NCBI GenBank assembly: GCA_003140175.1
Contig: PLJD01000007.1
Span: 26,889-90,888, forward strand
DNA length: 64,000 nucleotides
Direction: 5' to 3'
DNA from: Actinomycetota bacterium
GTDB taxonomy: Bacteria > Actinomycetota > Acidimicrobiia > IMCC26256 > PALSA-555
The notes under the pieces are model-generated. The model did not search any database. It had not been told where the DNA came from and worked only from the letters and a program-made list of their open reading frames with translations. The position numbers and the translations under genes are program-made. How positions within the stretch are numbered: the stretch's first letter is position 1; the number at the start of each line of letters is the position of its first letter. This document shows positions 37,243-46,650 of the stretch, in pieces.

Positions 37243-39333
37243 GTGGCGCTGTGGCTCGTGCGTGCCGACGCGGGTCAAGCCGCTGCCGCCGTCGACCAGG
37301 ACGCCGCCGTGCTCGGGTTCACCCCCCTCGAGGACCTCGAGGGGGTCGACTCGCTCGCCGCGGTCACCGCCCGCGTCCACGACGCCTACCCCCACGCCGC
37401 GCCGGCCACCCGCGCCACCTGGGCCGCCGGGATCTGGTCCTTCGTCCACGACATCCACGAGGGTGACCTGATCGCGATGCCCACGTCCGACGACGGGCCG
37501 GTCCGGTTCGGTCGGGTGCGCGGCGCCTACTGCTACGTCGCCGCCGCGCCCATCGAGTGTCGCCACCAGCGTCCCGTCGAGTGGCTCCGCGAGGTCGCGC
37601 CGGCAGAGCTCGAAGCGCCGCTCGTCGCCGCGCTGGACGCCGCCGACCGTCAGCTCCCCGTCTCCCGGGTGTTGAGCGCCGCCCCCACCCTCGACGCCGA
37701 CCCACCCGACGCTCACCCGGTGCTCGGCGCGCTGGGACGCCGCAAGTTCCTCGTCGGCGCGCTGGGCGCGGCGGCCGCCGCCGCGGCCGCCGGCGTGCTG
37801 CGACCCTGGGACACCTCCTCGGGTCATCCGACGACCCGCCGCGCGACGCCGAAGGCGAGCCGCACCCCCTCGAGCTCGTCGGACGGGTCGGGATCGAGCA
37901 TCTACGCCAACTGGGTCCGAGCCGAGAACGCCAAGCCGGGGACCAGCAGCTGGAACCTCGACAACGGCGGCACCAATCAGATCGAGGGCTACGCGAGCGC
38001 GGTCAGCGCGCAGCAGGGCGACACGCTCGCCATGTACGTCTCGACCCAGGCTCCGACGTTCACCGCGCAGGCGTTCCGGATGGGCTACTACCAAGGTCAA
38101 GGCGGCCGGCTGATCTGGTCCTCCCCGACGCTGCCCGGGTCTCGCCAGGCGCTGCCGTCCACCACCCCGGGGACGAACATGGTCGAGGCGGCCTGGACGC
38201 CGTCGTTCCAGCTGCCGATCACCCCCCAGTTCCCGCCCGGCGTGTACCTGGTCAAGCTCCAAGGCTCGGACGGGTTCCAGCACCACATTCCCTTCACCGT
38301 CCGCGACGACGCCAGCAACGCGGCGTACCTGGTGCAGAACTCCGTCACGAGCTGGCAGGCCTACAACGAGTGGGGCGGCTACTCCCTCTACTACGGGGTG
38401 CAGGGACGCGGGAAGGACTTCGCCCACCGGGCGCGGGTGGTGTCCTTCGATCGCCCCTACGACAAGGGCGACGGCTCCAGCGACTTCCTCGGCTTGGAGC
38501 ATCCGCTCATCATGTTGATGGAGCAGATGGGCCTCGACGTCACGTACACCACCGACGTGGACGTGCACCAGAACCCGGCCCTCCTGACGAACCACCGGTC
38601 GTTCTGGTCCCTCGGCCACGACGAGTACTGGTCGACCGCGATGCGCGACGGCGCTGAGGCCGCGCGCGACGCCGGCGTCAACCTGGCGTTCCTCGGCGCG
38701 AACGCGGCCTTCCGCCAGATCCGGTACGAGCCCTCCGCGACCGGGCCGAACCGGTACCAGGTCTGCTACAAGTCGGCCGCCGAAGACCCGGTGGCTCGCA
38801 TCAACCCCGCGCTGACGACGGTCAACTGGCGAGACGCCCCGGTCTCGCGGCCGGAGAGCATCATGATCGGCCAGCAATACGAGTCCAACCCGGTCAACGC
38901 CGACTTGGTCTTCGTCGACCCGTCGGCGTGGATCTTTGCTGGCACCGGCATCCAAGCCGGGACGCGGATCGCCGTCGGGGTCGGCTCCGAGTACGACCGC
39001 TACTACCCCGAGCAAGCCGGCCCGCACAACGTCCAGATCCTCGCCCACTCCCCGCTGGTCTGTAACAACCGTCCCAGCTTCGCCGACATGACCTACTACT
39101 CGACGCCGAGCGGCGCGGGGGTGTTCGCCAGCGGCAGCATCTACTGGATCACCAAGCTGTCCCAGCCCGGCCCCGGCTCCGACTACAACCCGTTGGCGGT
39201 CGCAGTCACCAAGAACCTGCTGACGACGTTCGGGGCGGGCCCCGCCGGCGAGCGCTACCCCTCGGTCCCGAACTACGAGCAGGTCGCGGGTGGGGGCGCC
39301 GCGGCGCCGCCCACGGTGCAAGCCAGCGCCTGA
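37243..39333 (+). CDS. Fusion: Mrr/EVE-like N-terminal domain, Tat-like signal anchor, N,N-dimethylformamidase beta-subunit-like domain
   Basis: MALWLVRADAGQ..GIWSFVHDIHEGDLIAMPTSDDGPVRFGRVRGAYCYV..HQRPVEWL; GRRKFLVGALGAAAAAAAAG; HRSFWSLGHDEYWSTAMRDGAEAARDAGVNLAFLGANAAFRQIRYE. GGGGAGG RBS upstream of GTG 37243. Confidence 0.78.
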   Translation: MALWLVRADAGQAAAAVDQDAAVLGFTPLEDLEGVDSLAAVTARVHDAYPHAAPATRATWAAGIWSFVHDIHEGDLIAMPTSDDGPVRFGRVRGAYCYVAAAPIECRHQRPVEWLREVAPAELEAPLVAALDAADRQLPVSRVLSAAPTLDADPPDAHPVLGALGRRKFLVGALGAAAAAAAAGVLRPWDTSSGHPTTRRATPKASRTPSSSSDGSGSSIYANWVRAENAKPGTSSWNLDNGGTNQIEGYASAVSAQQGDTLAMYVSTQAPTFTAQAFRMGYYQGQGGRLIWSSPTLPGSRQALPSTTPGTNMVEAAWTPSFQLPITPQFPPGVYLVKLQGSDGFQHHIPFTVRDDASNAAYLVQNSVTSWQAYNEWGGYSLYYGVQGRGKDFAHRARVVSFDRPYDKGDGSSDFLGLEHPLIMLMEQMGLDVTYTTDVDVHQNPALLTNHRSFWSLGHDEYWSTAMRDGAEAARDAGVNLAFLGANAAFRQIRYEPSATGPNRYQVCYKSAAEDPVARINPALTTVNWRDAPVSRPESIMIGQQYESNPVNADLVFVDPSAWIFAGTGIQAGTRIAVGVGSEYDRYYPEQAGPHNVQILAHSPLVCNNRPSFADMTYYSTPSGAGVFASGSIYWITKLSQPGPGSDYNPLAVAVTKNLLTTFGAGPAGERYPSVPNYEQVAGGGAAAPPTVQASA

Positions 39334-39363
39334 GCGAGCGGCGACTCCCGACCGACGCTCGGG

Positions 39364-40470
39364 CTAGGTGGCGGGCTGCTCCACCGGGCGGCCCGGTTCC
39401 GGCGCGACCGGTCCATCCGCCTCGCGGCGCGTCCACGCGACGACGGGGCCGTGCGCGACGAGCGTGACCGCTTCCTGGTCCGCCCAGTGGCCCCCGCCGG
39501 CGACGCGCACGAGGATCGGGGACCGACCCGCGGGTTCGGTCGCTTCGACGGTGACGATCGCGTCGTGGCCGTGGTACTCGCAGCCGGTGACCCGCCCCGC
39601 GAGGCCGGGGTGCCCGGCGGAGCCGATCTCGACCTGCTCGGGTCGGACCAGGACGACACCCGGCGACGGCTGGGGCGGCCCGAGGCAGTCGGAGCGCAAC
39701 GCCAGTTCACCCAACGGGGTCTGCACCGCGTGGGCGGCCACGACGCCGTCGACCAGGTTGGCCGCGCCGAGGAAGGAGGCCAGCTCGGCATCGGCGGGCC
39801 GCTCGTAGAGCTCGCGGGGAGCGGCGCACTGGGCGATCCGCCCGCCCCGCACGACCGCGACCCGGTCGGCGAGCGACAGGGCCTCGTCTTGGTCGTGGGT
39901 GACGAGCAGCGCGGTGGTGCCAGCGTCGCGCAGCACCCGGGCCACGTCGGTGCGCAGGCTGGCTCGCAGGCCGACGTCGAGCGACGCGAACGGTTCGTCG
40001 AGGAGCACCAGGGCCGGACGGATCGCGAGCGCTCGGGCGAGCGCGACGCGCTGCTGTTGACCGCCGGAGAGCTGATGCGGGTAGCGGCGCTCGAATCCCG
40101 TGAGGCCCACCATGTCGAGCAGGTCGCGGACGTTCGCGCTGCGACGCTGGCGTCGGTTGAGTCCGAACGCGACGTTGTCCGCGACGCGCAGGTGAGGGAA
40201 CAGCGCGCCCTCTTGGGGGACGTACCCGATGTGGCGCCGCTCGGGTGGGGTTCGATGTCGGGCGTCGTCGACGACGAGGTCACCGAGACGGACCGTCCCC
40301 CGGTCGGCCCCGTCGAACCCGGCGAGGACCCGCAGCAACGTCGTCTTCCCGCTCCCCGACGGACCGAGGATCGCGGTCAGGGAGCCGTCGGCGACGTCCA
40401 AATCGATGCCGCGCAGCACGGGTTGGCTCGCGAAGCCCTTGTGGAGATCGGTCACGGTGAGGCTCGTCAT
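39364..40470 (-). CDS. ABC transporter ATP-binding protein (ferric iron/spermidine-putrescine type)
   Basis: MTSLTVTDLHKGFASQPVLRGIDLDV; GPSGSGKTTLLRVLAGF; LSGGQQQRVALARAL; C-terminal TOBE-like region. Confidence 0.92.
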   Translation of the reverse strand: MTSLTVTDLHKGFASQPVLRGIDLDVADGSLTAILGPSGSGKTTLLRVLAGFDGADRGTVRLGDLVVDDARHRTPPERRHIGYVPQEGALFPHLRVADNVAFGLNRRQRRSANVRDLLDMVGLTGFERRYPHQLSGGQQQRVALARALAIRPALVLLDEPFASLDVGLRASLRTDVARVLRDAGTTALLVTHDQDEALSLADRVAVVRGGRIAQCAAPRELYERPADAELASFLGAANLVDGVVAAHAVQTPLGELALRSDCLGPPQPSPGVVLVRPEQVEIGSAGHPGLAGRVTGCEYHGHDAIVTVEATEPAGRSPILVRVAGGGHWADQEAVTLVAHGPVVAWTRREADGPVAPEPGRPVEQPAT

Positions 40471-41864
40471 GACACGACCACCGCGGCCGGGGACGGCATT
40501 CGGTCGAACCAGCGCCCCAGCACCACGCTTGGCACCGCGGCGATGCCGACGATGACCGCCGCGTACGGCGCCGCCGCACCGTACGAGAGGTTCGTCTCGT
40601 AGGCCCAGAACTGGGTGGCGAGCGTGTGAACCCCGGTCGGGACCAGGATCAGCGTCGCGGTGAGCTCCGTCACCGCCGACAAGAAGACGAGGCAGAAGGC
40701 CGCGGCGAGGCCGGGGGCGACGAGCGGCAAGGTCACCCGCCACAGCACCCCGAGCGGCCGCCGGCCCAGCGAACGGCCCACCTCCTCCAGCCCGGACGGG
40801 GCGCGCGCCACCGAGGCTCGCACGGCCACCAACGCCAGCGGGAAGAACAACACCGCGTAGGCCAAGACGAGCAGCTCTGGGCTCTGATAGAGGAACGGGA
40901 GGTACCGGACCGAGAAGAACACGAACGCGAGCGCGATCACCAGCCCGGGCAGCGCCTGCACGACATAGGTGCTGCGTTCGAGCAGGACGGTGGTGGGGCG
41001 GCGATGGCGCACCGCGACCAGCGCGACGGGGAGCGCGAGGACCGTCGCCAGCGCCGCGGCGGCGGCGCTGTAGAGCGCGGTGTGCAGCGCGGCGCTCACG
41101 ATCGACGTGCCGGGCAGCGTCGTCGAGCCGCCGCGGGCCATCCAGTACACGAGGGTGCCGATGGGAACCCCGAGCGCCAAGCCGCACAGCACGAGGAAGC
41201 CGGCCAGGGTGGGGAGCAGGGCGCGCCCCAGCGGGGCGCGCCGAGGGAGGCGCGCGACCTGCGGCCCAGTCCGGCTCGTGCGCACCCCCCCGCGACCCGC
41301 GCCGGTCTCGGCGAGCAGCACGACCAGGCCGAGCGCGACGAGCACCAGCGAGAGCGCGCACGCGGCGGGGGCGTCGAATCCGACCTGGAACTCGGTGAAG
41401 ATCTCGGTCGTGAACGTCTGGAAGCGCAGGATCTCGAACGCGCCGTACTCGGCGAGCAGCGCCAACGCGACGAGCAGGCAGCCGCCGAGGATCGCGGTTC
41501 GCGCTTGGCGCAGGCTCACCCCCCAGAAGGTCCGGAGGCGACCCCAGCCGAGGCTGCGGGCGATCTCCTCGTGCGCGGGATCGGCGCCCCGCAGGCTCGC
41601 CGCGACGGGCAGATACACCAGCGGGTAGAGGGCCAGCGTCATCACCAGGACCGCGCCGGGGAACCCGTGGACGCTGGGCGCGACCGACACCCAGCCGTAC
41701 CCGACGATGAAGTCGGGGATCGCCACGGGCAGCACGACCAGCACGGCGAGGATGCTGCGAGCGGGCAGCTCGGTCCGCTCGATGCACCAGGCGGTGAGCG
41801 TCCCGATCACCGCGCACAACAGCGTGACCGTCACCGCGAGCCGCACCGTGTTCCAGAGCAGCAT
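40467..41864 (-). CDS. ABC transporter permease (ferric iron type), N-terminus likely extends upstream
   Basis: Duplicated permease halves with binding-protein-dependent motifs. Homology-like TM sequence (RSRLLIGLSLLVALFLATPLAFLALQAFQVGW) continues upstream of 41864 to about 42119 with no ATG/GTG/TTG. Confidence 0.82.
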   Translation of the reverse strand: MLLWNTVRLAVTVTLLCAVIGTLTAWCIERTELPARSILAVLVVLPVAIPDFIVGYGWVSVAPSVHGFPGAVLVMTLALYPLVYLPVAASLRGADPAHEEIARSLGWGRLRTFWGVSLRQARTAILGGCLLVALALLAEYGAFEILRFQTFTTEIFTEFQVGFDAPAACALSLVLVALGLVVLLAETGAGRGGVRTSRTGPQVARLPRRAPLGRALLPTLAGFLVLCGLALGVPIGTLVYWMARGGSTTLPGTSIVSAALHTALYSAAAAALATVLALPVALVAVRHRRPTTVLLERSTYVVQALPGLVIALAFVFFSVRYLPFLYQSPELLVLAYAVLFFPLALVAVRASVARAPSGLEEVGRSLGRRPLGVLWRVTLPLVAPGLAAAFCLVFLSAVTELTATLILVPTGVHTLATQFWAYETNLSYGAAAPYAAVIVGIAAVPSVVLGRWFDRMPSPAAVVVS

Positions 41865-42073
41865 CCCGGTGAGATGGCGAAACAGCAGGCTCGAGAGATT
41901 GGACCAGCCGACCTGGAACGCTTGGAGGGCCAGGAACGCCAGCGGCGTGGCGAGGAACAGCGCGACGAGGAGGCTCAGCCCGATGAGCAGCCGGCTGCGT
42001 CGGCGGCGTCGCGCCGGAGCGGGCGGCTCAAGAGCCGCCCGGTCGGGCCACGCCAGGGGTCCCGCGGGCAGGG

Positions 42074-43123
42074 TCAGAGGAGCTGCACCTCGCGCAGGAG
42101 CGCCACCGCGCCTTGACCGTCACCGATCTGGCTGACGGTCAGCGGCGTCGGTTGGAGCGTGTCGAACGGGCGCAGCGCCTGGGCGGTGCTCACCCCGGAG
42201 CCGAGCGGATACTCGTAGCTCTTGCTGTGCGCGAGGATCTGCTCGCCGGCGGCGCTGACGAGGAAGGCCACCAGCCGTTGCGCGGCGGCCCGCTGCGTGG
42301 TCGAGCGCAGCACCGCGGCACCCGAGACGTCGAGCACGTAGCCCGGATCGCGGGGGGCAAAGTACGCGATGGCGGAGTGCGTACTGGCCTTCCCGTTCTC
42401 ATCGACTGACCGGTACCAGTAGTACTGGTTGATGACCCCCAGGCCGACCTGGCCCTGGTTGACCATCGCGGTCAGCGTCTCGTTATCGGGATAGGTGTGG
42501 CTGGCAGCGTTGGCCTTGATCGCCTGGAGCCAGCGCACCGCCGCGGCGTGGCCGCGCGACCGTTCGATCGAGGTCACCAGGGGCTGAAAGTCCGTCTCGC
42601 CCGGCGCGATCCCGAGCTTGCCGCGCCACTTGGGCGACGCGAGATCCATGATCGACGTCGGGAGCCGGCTCGCCGGGACGATCCCCGGGTTGTAGACGAG
42701 CACGCTAACCCGGGCCGAGACGCCGACCCAGTCGCCCCGGGGCGAGTTGTACTGGCTCGGAACCGCGGCGAGGGTGCTGCGAGCGACCGGGCCCAGCAGG
42801 CCCTTCTCCTGGAGGAACTCCAGGGGCGCCGAGTTCTCGGTGTAGATCACGTCCGCCGGCGTGTTCGAGCCCTCCTCGGCCACCTGGTTGGCCAGGACGT
42901 CCTCGTCGTCGGAGCGCACCTTGACCGTGATGCCGGTCTGGCGCTCGAAGGCCGACACCAGCGTGTCGGTGGTCTGCTCGTGCTGGCCGTTGTAGAGGGT
43001 GATCGTCGTCGACGAGGACGCCGCCGCGGGACCGGCCCCGATGGGCACGGCCACCGCCACGCTGGCCACGACGAGCGCGGCGCCGGTCAGGGCGGCCGCG
43101 CCTCGAGACCGAGAGGCTCGCAT
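42074..43123 (-). CDS. Iron ABC transporter substrate-binding protein
   Basis: Signal peptide; TLYNGQHEQTTDTLVSAFERQTGITVKVRSDDEDVLANQVAEEG; typical ferric-binding-protein pattern. Confidence 0.88.
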   Translation of the reverse strand: MRASRSRGAAALTGAALVVASVAVAVPIGAGPAAASSSTTITLYNGQHEQTTDTLVSAFERQTGITVKVRSDDEDVLANQVAEEGSNTPADVIYTENSAPLEFLQEKGLLGPVARSTLAAVPSQYNSPRGDWVGVSARVSVLVYNPGIVPASRLPTSIMDLASPKWRGKLGIAPGETDFQPLVTSIERSRGHAAAVRWLQAIKANAASHTYPDNETLTAMVNQGQVGLGVINQYYWYRSVDENGKASTHSAIAYFAPRDPGYVLDVSGAAVLRSTTQRAAAQRLVAFLVSAAGEQILAHSKSYEYPLGSGVSTAQALRPFDTLQPTPLTVSQIGDGQGAVALLREVQLL

Positions 43124-43148
43124 CCACTTCCCTTCCTGGGCTCCAACC

Positions 43149-43179
43149 GGGTACTAAGGGTAGCCTTACCAAAGTACCC
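43149..43179 (-). promoter_or_regulatory. DtxR/IdeR-like iron box inside a 31-bp dyad
   Basis: Minus strand TTTGGTAAGGCTACCCTTA (43173..43155) closely matches TTAGGTTAGGCTAACCTAA. It is flanked by perfect GGGTACT/AGTACCC arms with the same centre (43164). ATG at 43123. Confidence 0.7.
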
Positions 43180-43330
43180 GAGGCGGAGCGGCGCCGTCCA
43201 GAGGCCCTGGCGCTCCGGCTGGGCCAGCCCCCGACGGTCCGAGCCAACCCCCGACCACCACCACCACGCCCGGGCCGGCGGTGCCCGGCTGGCCCGCCAT
43301 CACGGCGTCGACCGGTGGGAGGGCTGAGCG

Positions 43331-44548
43331 CTACAGGGACCGGAAGGTGTCCTCGACCGCCTCGACCAGGTAGCCGACGTCGTCCGACGTCAACCCGTGA
43401 TGCGTCGGCAGGGACAGGGCGTGGTCCATCACCCGGTCGGCGTTCGGGAATCCGTCCGTGGGCGCTCGGTGCGGGATCTCGGCGAAGCCGGGCTGGCGCA
43501 AGATGTTGCCGGTCCAGACCATGCGGGTGGCCACGTTGCGGTCCGCGAGCGCCGCTTGCAGGTCGGTGCGGTCGACGTCGTCGGCGAGCAAGAACGGGTA
43601 GCGCATCCAGGTCGTCTCCGCCTCGTCGGTGGTCCGCGGCCGAGCCAGGCGGTCGTCATAGGCCGACATCGCCTCGTCGAGCCTCCGGAAGTTGTCTCGG
43701 CGGCGTCGGTTGAACTCGGCCAGCTTCTCGAGCTGGACGAGCCCGTAAGCCGCCATGATCTCGGAGGGCTCGAAGTTGTAGCCGAGGTCGTCGAACACGA
43801 AGATCAGGTCGTAGGGCGTCCCGTCCGCCAGCGGGCCGAACCGGTCCGCCTCACCGTGGCGGCTGCCGAACAGATACGTCTCGGACCGGCGTCCCCAGCG
43901 GCGCCGAACCAGACACGCGTCGTGCGCCCGGTCATCGTTGACACCGACCAGGCCACCGTTGCCCGCCGCGGTGACGGCGTGCGTACGCGCAAAGCTCGTC
44001 ACCGAGACGTCCGCCCGCGCCCCGGTGCGGGTCCCCCGCAGCCAGGAATCCAGCACGTCACAGCTGTCCTCGATGACGACGAGGCCGTGCCGGTCCGCGA
44101 TCGCCCGGATCCGATCCCAGTCGGGGCAGTTCCCGACCAGGTTCGGGGCCAGGATGGCCCGGGTGCGAGGACCCACCATCTCGGGGATCCGCTCAACGTC
44201 GATCTGGTAGGTGTCGGGCTCCACGTCGACGAACGCCGGGACCAGCCCCGACTGCACGAGCGGCGCCACGTCGGAGGAGAAGGTCACCACCGACGTGATG
44301 ACCTCGTCGCCCGGCACCGCGTCGAGCAGGTCGATCGCCAGTCGCAACGCCGACGTCCCCGAGTTCACCATCACCCCGTGACGCTTCGCCAGCAGCGCCG
44401 CGACTCCCTGCTCAAACGCGGCGACTCTCGAACCCAGCTCCAGGGTCGTGGTCCGCAGCACCTCCACGACCGCGTCGATCTCCCGCTCGTCGTGGACAGC
44501 ACCCGCCTCGGTGATCCCTCGTCGCTGCTCCACCGTGCCTCCCGCCAC
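43331..44548 (-). CDS. DegT/DnrJ/EryC1/StrS family PLP-dependent enzyme with His at the Schiff-base Lys position
   Basis: VMVNSGTSALRLAIDLL; VIEDSCDVL; VTSFARTHAVTAAGNGGLV. Confidence 0.85.
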   Translation of the reverse strand: MAGGTVEQRRGITEAGAVHDEREIDAVVEVLRTTTLELGSRVAAFEQGVAALLAKRHGVMVNSGTSALRLAIDLLDAVPGDEVITSVVTFSSDVAPLVQSGLVPAFVDVEPDTYQIDVERIPEMVGPRTRAILAPNLVGNCPDWDRIRAIADRHGLVVIEDSCDVLDSWLRGTRTGARADVSVTSFARTHAVTAAGNGGLVGVNDDRAHDACLVRRRWGRRSETYLFGSRHGEADRFGPLADGTPYDLIFVFDDLGYNFEPSEIMAAYGLVQLEKLAEFNRRRRDNFRRLDEAMSAYDDRLARPRTTDEAETTWMRYPFLLADDVDRTDLQAALADRNVATRMVWTGNILRQPGFAEIPHRAPTDGFPNADRVMDHALSLPTHHGLTSDDVGYLVEAVEDTFRSL

Positions 44549-44728
44549 GTTCTACTCGGCCGCCGGCCCCCACTCCGCTCCCCGGCGGTCAACCGCCAAG
44601 ACCGCCGGTGGGTAGGGACCGGCCGTACGCCGGGCCCCCGACCTTTCCAGACTCCCGCCCGGCCCGCCCATCCGGGCCATCCCGGCCAGCGTCCACCGGG
44701 TCGAGCGCCCGGCCGCTAGGTTGACGGG

Positions 44729-45502
44729 ATGTTCGGCGGAGGAAGGGTCCTGATGCGGCGTGTCGTCGCGGCCGGGGCTGTGGTCACGCTCGCAGCCGGT
44801 GCCGTCGTCGCCCTGGCCAGCCCGGCGTTCGCCGGCGAAGTCTCGCTCGTGATCGACGTCACCGTGGTCGGCCCGGTGCCCGCCGGCGCGACGTTCACCG
44901 TCCATTACAGCTGCACAACCCCTGGATCGCCCAGCGGCGACTTCATGTACCACTCGGACGGCACCCCCTTCACGGAAAACGGGATCGGCGTCGGCGGGAA
45001 CGGAACGTGCACCGTCACCGAGACCATGTCTTCGAATGCGGCCAACGTCGCGTTCACGTGCGTCCCCAATGGGACCGCGAAGACCTGTGGAGCGGGCGGC
45101 GACACCGTGACGTTCGGCTTAGGTACCTCGACTGGCCCGGCGACGTTGACCGTCTTCAACGCGTACCTGCCGAACCTCACCGTCTCGCCCCAACAGGGAT
45201 TCCCGGGCCAGCAGTTCACCGTCAGCAGCACCGGCTGCACCAACGCGGTGTTCGGCGGGAGCAGCGGGACCGGGGGGCCGGTCCAGGTGACCGCCGGGTT
45301 CACCCCGCCGATCGTCATGAACACCACCGCCGCGGCGACGACCGGCGCCTGGTCGGTGCCGTTCACCATCCCCGCCGGCGCGTCGAGCGGTCCGGTCGCG
45401 ATCAGCGCTACCTGCAGCGACCCGGTCGCGTACGCCTCCTCCTCCTTCACGGTGCTGGCGGCCGCGACGCCGCTGGTCGCGGCTCCCGCGTTCACTGGCT
45501 AG
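44729..45502 (+). CDS. Secreted Ig-like-fold hypothetical protein
   Basis: RRVVAAGAVVTLAAGAVVALASPAFAGEV signal peptide; Thr/Gly/Ser-rich LTVSPQQGFPGQQFTVSSTGC domain. Confidence 0.65.
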   Translation: MFGGGRVLMRRVVAAGAVVTLAAGAVVALASPAFAGEVSLVIDVTVVGPVPAGATFTVHYSCTTPGSPSGDFMYHSDGTPFTENGIGVGGNGTCTVTETMSSNAANVAFTCVPNGTAKTCGAGGDTVTFGLGTSTGPATLTVFNAYLPNLTVSPQQGFPGQQFTVSSTGCTNAVFGGSSGTGGPVQVTAGFTPPIVMNTTAAATTGAWSVPFTIPAGASSGPVAISATCSDPVAYASSSFTVLAAATPLVAAPAFTG

Positions 45503-45564
45503 CGGTGCGGCCCGGCAGTGGGGCCCGCCACGGCCGTCCCCACCACCGTCAGACCAGCCGTCGC

Positions 45565-46149
45565 GTGCATCGCGGCTCGATCGCCGCGACCGTCGTCGCC
45601 ACCGGCATCGCCGCGCTGAGTTGGGCGTCGCCGGCCCTGGCGGTCAGCGCCTCGGCCAAGCTCCCGCCTCCCGACAGCCCCGCGGCCGTCGCCCAGATCT
45701 TCAACCCCGCGCTAGCCCCGCTCGGCTTACATCTGACCCGGGCCATGCTCGAAGCCCCCCGCACTTACGAGGTCGATCCCCGCGGCAACCACCTCGCGCT
45801 CTACGTCCAGCCCACCGGCGCGTACACCGCCGCGCAGTATCGACGGAACTTCAACCGCGTCGCCGCGATCTTCCTCCCCGCGGTCTTTCGTCGCTGGCCG
45901 GGCCTCGCCAGCTTCGACGTCTGTCAAGAGCCACTTCCCTCGGTCGACAACCGCCCCGAGGCGTCGCCGGTGACCCAGCTCACCGTCTCGCGCCGCGGTG
46001 CCGCGCTGATCCGCTGGAGTCACACGCAGCTCAAGCAGATCCTCGCCGCCGAACGGCACATCAACGTTCGGGACCTCTCCGTGTACGTCGACAACCCCGT
46101 GCTGCGGGAGCCCGGCTACCAGGGGTCGGGGACGGGGACGGGTGCCTGA
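45565..46149 (+). CDS. Secreted hypothetical protein
   Basis: Signal peptide ATVVATGIAALSWASPALAVSA; GTG start. Confidence 0.5.
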   Translation: MHRGSIAATVVATGIAALSWASPALAVSASAKLPPPDSPAAVAQIFNPALAPLGLHLTRAMLEAPRTYEVDPRGNHLALYVQPTGAYTAAQYRRNFNRVAAIFLPAVFRRWPGLASFDVCQEPLPSVDNRPEASPVTQLTVSRRGAALIRWSHTQLKQILAAERHINVRDLSVYVDNPVLREPGYQGSGTGTGA

Positions 46150-46347
46150 CCGCGACCGCGGTGCCGCTGGGCGCAAACCTCGCCGCGCCTGAACCGGCGC
46201 TGCCCACCGCCCGGCGTCGCGGGCCGAGCGCGGGCGGCCACCGACACCACCCTGGCCGGCAGGTCGGGTCACCGGCGGCGACTAGCGTGACGGACGGTTG
46301 ACGAGCCGCGTGGGTCGCCGACCCGGTGCCTCGGAAGGGACTGGTGC

Positions 46348-46650
46348 ATGTACGTCGCTGAGTTCAGCTTGCACGCCAAGCCAGGCCACTACGCCGAAGT
46401 TGCCGAGCTCTACTCCAGCTTCGCGGCCGAGTTCCTCTCGGAGCACGACGCGCTCGAGAGCGTCCTGGTGGTGGGTGACGAGGGCAGCGGCGTGGTGCGA
46501 GGCGTGGGCGTCTTCACCGACCGTCCCGCCGCCGACCGCGTCAACAGCGACTCCGAGTTTGCCGCCTTCAACGACGCCGTCCGGCCGCTGCTGGCCAGTA
46601 CTCCCGAGCGGGTCGAACTCGAGCTGTTGCACCGCTTCACGAGAACCTGA
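46348..46650 (+). CDS. Small ABM/dimeric alpha-beta-barrel-like protein
   Basis: MYVAEFSLHAKPGHYAEVAELYSSFAAEFLSEHDALESVLVVGDEGSGVVRGVGVFTD. Confidence 0.6.
   Translation: MYVAEFSLHAKPGHYAEVAELYSSFAAEFLSEHDALESVLVVGDEGSGVVRGVGVFTDRPAADRVNSDSEFAAFNDAVRPLLASTPERVELELLHRFTRT

Noticed and set aside
40471-41817. ORF 39364..41817 as a permease-ATPase fusion
   Set aside because: The upstream portion is an off-frame translation of the permease gene; the ATPase begins at 40470.
43331-46149. Secondary-metabolite or sugar gene cluster around the DegT-like enzyme
   Set aside because: Neighbours are an iron transporter and secreted hypotheticals; no nucleotide-sugar or PKS/NRPS genes are present.
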